Source: a virus
IMG/VR virus record: IMGVR_UViG_3300003635_000270
Coordinates: 1 to 22,393 of that record
Direction: 5' to 3' (one strand)
Length of the DNA: 22,393 bases
In this document: positions 7,112 through 12,446 of the stretch, in pieces
How positions within the stretch are numbered: position 1 is the first letter of the stretch
How the letters are laid out: each line of letters starts with the position of its first letter
The notes under the pieces: model-generated
The model's database searches: none
Seen by the model: the letters and a program-made list of their open reading frames with translations, nothing else
What the model was told of the DNA's origin: nothing
Made by a program: the position numbers and the translations under genes

Positions 7112-8091
7112 TGCTCGTACCCCTCGAGTGACACGTACTGAGCAACGTGAAGGTCAGCGAGGAGCGAGTGGAATTGAACGTGCGGGTTCGCGCCTCGCAT
7201 GACGCGCCAGTTCGTCTCCGCTACCTTATCGACCATCTTCGCCTTCACGTCGCCCGGCAGGTCCTTCTTCTTGAGGACCTTGAGGAACGTGTCGCAGAGG
7301 ACGTTTGCCGGGACACCATCCTTCAGAATCTCCACGTCGAGTTGCCGCATAGCGTCGTCCAGGTCACCCTCGATTGCCGTATCTGCTATCTGGTGAACGA
7401 GCGCCTCGTTGACCGTCGAAACGACAACGTTGACGCCGTTCTCGTCGATATGTCCTTCGTACTCTGCCGCCTGCATGCTGTTGATGAGTTTGCGGGCGTC
7501 GCCGTCTGCCGCGTTCACCATCAACTTGAGCGTGTCGTCAGCGACCTTAATATCTTCCTGTTCCGCGACGTTTTTGGAGATTTGAACCAGGTCCTCATCC
7601 CCGAGAGGCGAGATGCTGAACGGAGCACACCGCGACTGGATGGGACCGATAATCTCCGATTTGTAGTTACAGGACAGGAAGAACCGCGTTACGTCCGCGT
7701 GGTCCTCCATGACCCGCCGAAGTGTCTGCTGCGCGTCTTTCGAGAGCGCGTCACACTCATCGAGGAAGATGATTTTGTACTGATGCTCACCGATTGTACC
7801 CTGCACCGCGTAGTCGCTCACCTTGTTCCGGATGGTGTCGATACCACTCTCGTCGGAAGCGTTGATGTCCAGGACGTTGTTTCGCCAGTTATCGGCACCG
7901 TACTTCTCCTTGGCGAACGCCTGAACGAGCGCCGTCTTACCGATACCCTGCTTCCCAGCGAAGAGGACGTGCGGAATCGACTCGTCGTCGAGGAAGTCGC
8001 GCATACGCTTCACGACCTCCCCGTGACCAACTATCTCATCCAGCGTCTGCGGTCTGTACTTTTCAACCCATATCTTATCATCCACGTTCAT
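7108..8091 (-). CDS. rfcS: Replication factor C small subunit (clamp loader)
   Basis: This 327-aa AAA+ protein of the RFC small-subunit family has WVEKYRP (8-14), Walker A GKQGIGKT (46-53), Walker B IIFLDECD (107-114), a sensor-1 Asn142 (SCNY), and the SRC arginine-finger motif QSRC (152-155), followed by the collar domain. It forms the RFC pentamer with the large subunit to load PCNA. Walker A deviates from the usual GPPGxGKT (Pro-Pro replaced by Lys-Gln) but keeps the catalytic GKT. Its first eight residues, MNVDDKIW, are repeated with other codons at the start of the endonuclease gene just upstream, whose stop overlaps this start as TAATG. A GAGGTG ribosome site lies inside the end of the endonuclease gene. 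Confidence 0.95.
   Translation of the reverse strand: MNVDDKIWVEKYRPQTLDEIVGHGEVVKRMRDFLDDESIPHVLFAGKQGIGKTALVQAFAKEKYGADNWRNNVLDINASDESGIDTIRNKVSDYAVQGTIGEHQYKIIFLDECDALSKDAQQTLRRVMEDHADVTRFFLSCNYKSEIIGPIQSRCAPFSISPLGDEDLVQISKNVAEQEDIKVADDTLKLMVNAADGDARKLINSMQAAEYEGHIDENGVNVVVSTVNEALVHQIADTAIEGDLDDAMRQLDVEILKDGVPANVLCDTFLKVLKKKDLPGDVKAKMVDKVAETNWRVMRGANPHVQFHSLLADLHVAQYVSLEGYEQ
8068..8091 (-). repeat. First eight codons of rfcS, second (recoded) copy
   Basis: These 24 nt encode MNVDDKIW, exactly as do the 24 nt at 8613-8636. The copies differ at five third-codon positions (GTG/GTT, GAT/GAC twice, AAG/AAA, ATA/ATC) and nowhere else. Purely synonymous divergence means both were kept as coding sequence or that one was imported from a related gene. 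The AT-rich codons continue to about codon 22 of rfcS (8026), after which the usual GC-rich codons return. Confidence 0.8.
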
Positions 8092-8636
8092 TAGTTGAAC
8101 ACCTCTTCTCGGAAGTATTCTGCACTGTACTTACTGTCTCTGTTCGAGTTTTTACGGAGTTCGTCTCGTGTTTCCATGATTTCCAGGAAGTCGTCTTCGT
8201 CCATCCAGCGATGCTCCCAATTCACGTCGAGTATCGTCTCTACGTCGTTTCGCTTCGCACGAGTATACCCGACGAACGCACGCAGGAACGTGAGAACGCT
8301 CGACCTCGACTGTATCTTGAAATACCATGCGTACCCGTCACCGTCCTGGTCACGGAACGTATGGGTCACATCGAGGTCCTCGCACGCTTGCGCGAGTAAT
8401 CCCTTCACTACCTCGGTTTCCTCGGTGTCCTTCATGCCTATCTCGACCTTCGGTTCAACCCGATAATCGAGACGGAGGGTAGAATCCTTGGACACACCAA
8501 TCCAGATTCCTGCTTCACCATCGAGGATTCCGCCCAGATAGTGTTTGTCTTCTTCGGTCAGTTGCATATTCACGACATGAGCGTTAGACGTATCTGGCAT
8601 TAAGCATCCCGTCCAGATTTTGTCGTCAACGTTCAT
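8091..8636 (-). CDS. LAGLIDADG homing endonuclease inserted at the 5' end of rfcS
   Basis: This 181-aa protein has one LAGLIDADG-type motif, YLGGILDGEAG (33-43), including the metal-binding Asp/Glu position. The later VLTFLRAFVGYTRAKR is typical of the second half of the fold. One motif implies a homodimer. Residues 1-8 (MNVDDKIW) are identical to the RFC small-subunit N-terminus; the enzyme proper probably starts after Trp8, near the Met codons at residues 13 or 24. Its base composition is more AT-rich than the neighbours, which fits recent arrival. Reading: a homing element entered rfcS at the highly conserved W-V-E-K-Y-R-P codons, kept the original start and promoter for itself, and left rfcS with a replacement 5' end. 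An intein is unlikely, because the reading frame stops before rfcS restarts. Confidence 0.85.
   Translation of the reverse strand: MNVDDKIWTGCLMPDTSNAHVVNMQLTEEDKHYLGGILDGEAGIWIGVSKDSTLRLDYRVEPKVEIGMKDTEETEVVKGLLAQACEDLDVTHTFRDQDGDGYAWYFKIQSRSSVLTFLRAFVGYTRAKRNDVETILDVNWEHRWMDEDDFLEIMETRDELRKNSNRDSKYSAEYFREEVFN
8613..8636 (-). repeat. First eight codons of rfcS, upstream copy fused to the endonuclease
   Basis: This copy of the MNVDDKIW codons heads the endonuclease gene. Its codons (GAC, GAC, ATC) are closer to the usage of the surrounding replication genes than those of the downstream copy. It is therefore the better candidate for the original rfcS start. After the Trp codon the sequence departs abruptly from RFC. 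Confidence 0.7.
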
Positions 8637-8683
8637 GCTTCGTTTGTAGTTATCCGCAAAGGGTTATCAGTTGTTTCGTCGAG

Positions 8684-8698
8684 AGAACGGGTCGTTCT
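8684..8698. promoter_or_regulatory. Palindrome upstream of the endonuclease-rfcS pair
   Basis: AGAACGGGTCGTTCT is a 6-bp perfect inverted repeat around a 3-nt centre, in the 66-nt gap between the 60-aa gene and the endonuclease start. No T-run follows on either strand, so an operator is at least as likely as a terminator. The same gap contains GTTATC twice as a direct repeat (about 8649-8676). No clear TATA box is visible. Confidence 0.35.
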
Positions 8699-8702
8699 TG
8701 GC

Positions 8703-8885
8703 TTAGAACGCTTCCGTCTCGGTGTCGTCGTACTCGTCGTTCTCGCGCATGATACGTGCCAGGTTCTCGAACGCTTCTGGAAGTGTGTCACCGTATGCTT
8801 TTACCTCGACCTTCTGCCGGTCGAGGAACGCCACTCCTATTTCTCGCTCGTTCATCGGCTCTCGGATGATTTCTATGTGTTCCAT
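8703..8885 (-). CDS. Small protein, possibly HicB-like fold
   Basis: This 60-aa protein begins MEHIEIIREPMN. The ATG is preceded by a very strong GAGGAGGAAA ribosome site overlapping the tail of the thymidylate kinase gene. The pattern of a beta-strand pair, then VKAYGDTLPEAFENLARIM, resembles the strand-loop-helix of HicB-like proteins (aberrant RNase-H-like half domain), but it is short, lacks a DNA-binding tail, and has no HicA toxin beside it. I treat the resemblance as weak. It ends the tmk transcript just before a palindrome and a 66-nt gap. Confidence 0.7.
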   Translation of the reverse strand: MEHIEIIREPMNEREIGVAFLDRQKVEVKAYGDTLPEAFENLARIMRENDEYDDTETEAF

Positions 8886-8886
8886 G

Positions 8887-9474
8887 TTAGATTTCCTCCT
8901 CAACGATGGCGAGGACCTCTTCACGCACTTCCTTCTTCGACTGCTCACCGTCCACAACCGCGTACTTCGGGTAATCCACGTCTCGCTCGATGAGTTGCTC
9001 GTAGTTCGCCTTGACCTGTTCGAGCATCTCACGCTTCTCGTACTTCTCCTCACCGTCACAGCGTTCGAGCGCGGTGTCCACCGATACGTCGAGGTAGATG
9101 GTCAGGTCCGGGATGTAGTTCCAGGGGCGCATTACATCTGACATCCACGCCACAGGGTCATCGAGGTCGTCCTGCAACTGAACCGGTTGATACGCGAGCG
9201 TCGAGTCAGAGAACCGGTCAGAGACGACGATTCCACCACCCTCGACTGCGGGTTTGATGAACTCTTCTATGTGATAGTGCCTGTCTGCCATGAACAGGAA
9301 GAAGTCAGTGAACGCCGGCGTGTCGTTCCGAAGCGCCTTGCGCACCTGCTTCCCCGTCCAGAACTCAGACGGTTCGCACGTCGTCTCAGCGTCGAACTTT
9401 CGTTTGATGGCCTTAACGACGAGCGTCTTGCCTGCACCGTCGAGACCTTCTACAGTGATGAACGTTCCTGACAT
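8887..9474 (-). CDS. tmk: Thymidylate (dTMP) kinase
   Basis: This 195-aa P-loop kinase phosphorylates dTMP to dTDP, supplying dTTP for replication. Walker A is EGLDGAGKT (9-17), and DRFSDSTLAYQ (86-96) contains the DR[YF] motif that positions dTMP. LTIYLDVSVDTALER is the conserved strand before the LID, and an Arg/Lys-containing LID segment (EEKYEKREM) follows. Length is normal for bacterial and archaeal Tmk. It starts 2 nt after the winged-helix gene stop, with a GAGGTT ribosome site inside the last codons of that gene. The viral copy probably boosts the nucleotide pool during infection. Confidence 0.93.
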   Translation of the reverse strand: MSGTFITVEGLDGAGKTLVVKAIKRKFDAETTCEPSEFWTGKQVRKALRNDTPAFTDFFLFMADRHYHIEEFIKPAVEGGGIVVSDRFSDSTLAYQPVQLQDDLDDPVAWMSDVMRPWNYIPDLTIYLDVSVDTALERCDGEEKYEKREMLEQVKANYEQLIERDVDYPKYAVVDGEQSKKEVREEVLAIVEEEI

Positions 9475-9476
9475 GG

Positions 9477-9929
9477 TTAGAACCTCAGCACGTCGTCTCC
9501 AGTGACCTCAGATGCAGGGTCGCCCAGTCGTTCGAGCAGTCGTCGTCCTTCCTCGGTGACGTAGTAGTACGAACGCCGACCGTCCTTGCGCTCGTTCGCG
9601 TATCCCGCCTTGAGCAACGCTGAGGTCGCGGGACTCGGCTCGAAGTCACCACCTGCCGACAGTTCACGCAGGTCGTAGTTGCTCAGCATGCTGCGCGGCG
9701 AATCCGCGTCGTTGTTGTCGAGGAGGTACAGGCACCGATGAGTCGGGTCGTCGTCTTGCACCGGGAGGTCCGGGTTGTACGAGGTCTCCTCGGCGTCAGT
9801 CAGGTCGCGTGGTTCAGGTTCGCCTTCCCGTTCGAGAACCCGGATATCCCCGTCGAACTCCGGGTTGTTGTAAAGGAACGATACCGCTTCATCTGTCGTC
9901 TCGAAGGTTTTGATGGTGTCTTGCGTCAT
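9477..9929 (-). CDS. Winged-helix protein with L-x-aromatic C-terminus
   Basis: This acidic 150-aa protein begins MTQDTIKTFETTDEA. I chose the ATG at 9927-9929, 2 nt after the primase stop (TAAATATG). Start codons further upstream (to 9980) would overlap the primase and add basic, uncharacteristic residues. The second half looks like a winged helix: ATSALLKAGYANERKDGRR is the likely helix and turn, and SYYYVTEEGRRLLERLG is the wing and last helix, as in PadR/ArsR-like or MarR-like haloarchaeal domains. It could be a DNA-binding regulator or a primase-associated factor. The protein ends GDDVLRF, matching the C-terminal pattern of PolB and RFC-L. Confidence 0.75.
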   Translation of the reverse strand: MTQDTIKTFETTDEAVSFLYNNPEFDGDIRVLEREGEPEPRDLTDAEETSYNPDLPVQDDDPTHRCLYLLDNNDADSPRSMLSNYDLRELSAGGDFEPSPATSALLKAGYANERKDGRRSYYYVTEEGRRLLERLGDPASEVTGDDVLRF

Positions 9930-9931
9930 AT

Positions 9932-11080
9932 TTATTCTACCCATTCTGCCTTGCCACCCGACCAACCGAAGGTCGAGCAATCCTCAGGTTCCTCCTTTCG
10001 CGTGCAGAGACCCAACGACTGAATCGACTGGCACGACATATCGGAGTACCCGCGTTTGTGTATCTGCTTGAGGAATTTCCGTGTCTTCCCACGGTCGGCG
10101 TCAACCCACCCGAGAGACATGAACATCTCCTCAATCTCCTGCCGCGTAAACCCCGCGTTGAACAGGAGAACCGCGCTGTTGAATCGTACCATGTGGTGCG
10201 GATTCGGTTGTACGAGTCGCTCGTACATACAGGGCATCTGAAGTAATTCTTTCAGCATGTTCAGAATACCCTGTCGTTCGTAGTTCTCAACGTCAATCTC
10301 AACCTCGACCTCACCCCGAACCGTCGCACGTTCCTCCAGGTAGTCATCGTACACCTGCATTTCCGGACGCTCCTGCTCGGGGAGCGGAATCTGTCGAGGT
10401 GATTCTGACCACTCGAGCAACTCCTTAACCGTGAGGTTCGCTACCTCACCGCGGGTCATGGGAATCGTATAGAGTTGACACGCCATCGTATGCGTGTCCT
10501 CAGTGATTGACTCACCACGCTCAGAGTCAACGTACACCCGTCGCACGTTCGGAATTCTGAGGATACGCTGAACGTCCCCGATGAGTTGAATATCGAGGGT
10601 GTTCAGGTCCAGTTCGTCGAGGTATCGTCTGACCGTCGTAGCGAGGTGCTGACGCGCCTGCAACTGTTCCTGGTACAGAAGGTGTAGATGTACGCCGAAC
10701 CCGGAGAAAACGCCTACGAGCGGTATTTCCTCACGTTGTGCGCGTTCGGCGACTCTCCGAGCGTCTTCCACGACCTCACCTAAGACCTCCTGCGCGAGGT
10801 CCAGGTCATCTCGCATGAGCATGACCTTCTCATCGTCGCGCTCCGTTCGTGGGAACGCGGCTTCCTTCATCGGTGAATCGAGGTCTATGGAGATTTTGTC
10901 GGACATGACACCGCCACCTTCGGTCAGGTCGAAGTGCGAGATGGTGGCGTACAGGTTACGTTCGCCTTCACACTCCTCGATGACTGCGTCCAGTTCACTG
11001 TCGCTATGGACGGGCCACTGAACCGGGTTACCGACCCGTCGCGGGAACTTACCATACAGCAGGTTTTGAATTGGGTCCAT
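9932..11080 (-). CDS. Single-chain archaeo-eukaryotic primase (PriS-PriL fusion)
   Basis: This 382-aa protein joins both halves of archaeal primase. The N-terminal AEP domain has motif I SIDLDS (D66, D68), motif II SGFGVHLH (126-133) with catalytic His131, and motif III GDVQRILRIPN (Asp169, Arg175). The C-terminal domain matches the PriL Fe-S domain: Cys284 (MPCMYERL), HHMVRF (295-300), Cys350 (MSCQS), Cys359 (LGLC) and Cys368. These four cysteines would hold the 4Fe-4S cluster. Cellular archaea normally use two separate proteins, and a one-chain form is known from Nanoarchaeum equitans. It should make primers for PolB and sits next to the clamp gene. No clear Shine-Dalgarno site precedes it. 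Confidence 0.88.
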   Translation of the reverse strand: MDPIQNLLYGKFPRRVGNPVQWPVHSDSELDAVIEECEGERNLYATISHFDLTEGGGVMSDKISIDLDSPMKEAAFPRTERDDEKVMLMRDDLDLAQEVLGEVVEDARRVAERAQREEIPLVGVFSGFGVHLHLLYQEQLQARQHLATTVRRYLDELDLNTLDIQLIGDVQRILRIPNVRRVYVDSERGESITEDTHTMACQLYTIPMTRGEVANLTVKELLEWSESPRQIPLPEQERPEMQVYDDYLEERATVRGEVEVEIDVENYERQGILNMLKELLQMPCMYERLVQPNPHHMVRFNSAVLLFNAGFTRQEIEEMFMSLGWVDADRGKTRKFLKQIHKRGYSDMSCQSIQSLGLCTRKEEPEDCSTFGWSGGKAEWVE

Positions 11081-11095
11081 AGCGAGGTCAGGCGA

Positions 11096-11953
11096 TTAGT
11101 TCTTGTTGACCGGGCCGATAACGTTCCGGAGCACCTGACCTTCGTACTCGTCCTGGACGACGCAGATAGGCAGTTCCTCCTGCGTCTCGATACGCACGTC
11201 TCCCGAGAGCGTGCCGAAGAGTTCCTCGAACCCCTGGTTGTACTCGTTCGACAGGTCGGGACCTTCGACGTTGTCTGCGTTGAGCGCACCCCACGCGGCG
11301 TTACGTCGCTCATCCTTCCCAACACTCAGGTACAGCTCGCCGTCCTGGATGGTAATCGGGTAGAACTTCGTGTCGTCGTCGTCGTTGACGATGTCCACGA
11401 TACGGTTGATTTCTCGCACGTCCGTCTCGATGAGTGCCTCCATCGGTTCGCCTTCGCCAGTGAGGAACGAGTGAGTGTCCTCGTCGAAACGTCCCACGGC
11501 GTCGAGCGGAACCTCATCGAGGTTCGACTCACTCGCGGGTAGCATGACGCGCGTCTGAATCGCTCCGTGAAACTGAAGCGCGTGACAGAGGCGGTCCTCC
11601 TCGTCACCGAGGAGTGTCAGTTCGACCGTACTGCTCGGGTCGTCCTGCGCGTAGTTGAGATACGTGAGGAAGTCCTCGACGTTGATAATCGCCTCCGCCG
11701 TCCCGTTGTTGTCCTCGATGAGGAGGTCTTGGTCGACCTCGGTCGTGGTCAGGAAACCATCACCGAAGGTCGAGTACGAGATGACACTGTTGTTCTGCTT
11801 GGACGCGAGGAACCGCGCCTCGCCGCCACCGACGTTGACGTACACCTCCGAGTGCACAGCATCGCCAGCAGACGCCTTGAGGGACGCCTTCTTAATCATC
11901 TGCTCGAGTCGGTTCGCGTCGGCCGTGATAGTCGCTTTGGTAACTTCAGTCAT
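11096..11953 (-). CDS. pcna: PCNA-like sliding clamp
   Basis: This acidic 285-aa protein starts MTEVTKATITADANRLEQ. The ATG at 11951-11953 overlaps the HhH gene stop as ATGACTGA. Two similar halves can be seen. The first ends around INVEDFLTYLNYAQD, like the PCNA 'hDhD-hxxhL' element. The second ends with YNQGFEELFGTLSGDVRI and IETQEELPICVVQ, like the C-terminal PCNA strand-helix 'FsldYLkdmlk...evti...e.Pl'. Length is close to PCNA (about 245-250) plus about 35 residues. Identity to cellular PCNA looks low, so the call rests on this pattern plus the presence of RFC-L, RFC-S and PolB. It would tether PolB to DNA. Confidence 0.75.
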   Translation of the reverse strand: MTEVTKATITADANRLEQMIKKASLKASAGDAVHSEVYVNVGGGEARFLASKQNNSVISYSTFGDGFLTTTEVDQDLLIEDNNGTAEAIINVEDFLTYLNYAQDDPSSTVELTLLGDEEDRLCHALQFHGAIQTRVMLPASESNLDEVPLDAVGRFDEDTHSFLTGEGEPMEALIETDVREINRIVDIVNDDDDTKFYPITIQDGELYLSVGKDERRNAAWGALNADNVEGPDLSNEYNQGFEELFGTLSGDVRIETQEELPICVVQDEYEGQVLRNVIGPVNKN

Positions 11954-12446
11954 CGTTGTCGTTCTCGTCGTTCTTGTCCGCACTTACTTCGTTGTCGAGT
12001 TGGGCACTTATCGCCTCGGGTCTAACATCGCCGAGGTATCTGTCCAGAACGTCGAGTGCGGTGACGTTCTCGCCCGCCAGTTCGTTAACGTCGTCATGCA
12101 CGTCTTCCTCGACGTACACCGAGACGTACTCTTCCTCCGGAATCTCCATCCGGTGTGCCTCTACGTCGTCAGGCAGGAGAACACGTAGGGCGTCACTGAG
12201 CGTGTACTCCGTACCCTCGACGGCATCCTTCAGGGTAGTGCGCCAGTCACGCGGGACACGGATTCCCTTGAGGTTCCGTTCCTCGGTGATTTCCATCTTC
12301 ATCACCAGGCCGCGCCCGATACCTTCGACAGACAGCAGTTCATCGTTGTCCTCAGTCAGGACCTCCTCGGCGCTCTCGTACCCTGCTTCAGCCAGGATAC
12401 CCGCCGTTTTTGGCCCGACACCGGCGAGACGCTCTAACTCAGTCAT
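11946..12446 (-). CDS. Helix-hairpin-helix protein
   Basis: This 166-aa protein starts MTELERLAGVGPKTAG, with its ATG inside the preceding stop region (ATGACTGA overlap). Two HhH motifs are visible, LAGVGPKTAGILAEAGY (7-23) and LLSVEGIGRGLVMKM (37-51). This is the same (HhH)2 arrangement as the N-terminal domain of RadA, here without an ATPase. The rest is acidic and helical and ends in a short Asp/Asn-rich tail. Non-specific backbone binding to DNA is the known job of such motifs. Between a Sak4-like recombinase and the clamp, it may be a recombination mediator or junction-binding factor; that is inference. Confidence 0.82.
   Translation of the reverse strand: MTELERLAGVGPKTAGILAEAGYESAEEVLTEDNDELLSVEGIGRGLVMKMEITEERNLKGIRVPRDWRTTLKDAVEGTEYTLSDALRVLLPDDVEAHRMEIPEEEYVSVYVEEDVHDDVNELAGENVTALDVLDRYLGDVRPEAISAQLDNEVSADKNDENDNDD

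Noticed and set aside
7147-8094. 315-codon plus-strand frame opposite rfcS
   Set aside because: Antisense shadow of a conserved gene, with no ribosome site, motif or recognisable domain.
8091-8636. Intein or intron interpretation of the endonuclease, suggested by CLMPDT and HVVN near its start
   Set aside because: These resemble intein end blocks only superficially and lie close together before the LAGLIDADG motif. The frame stops before rfcS, which has a complete start of its own.
9930-9980. Upstream start for the winged-helix protein
   Set aside because: It overlaps the conserved primase C-terminus and adds residues translated from primase codons; the ATG at 9929 fits the TAA-AT-ATG junction.
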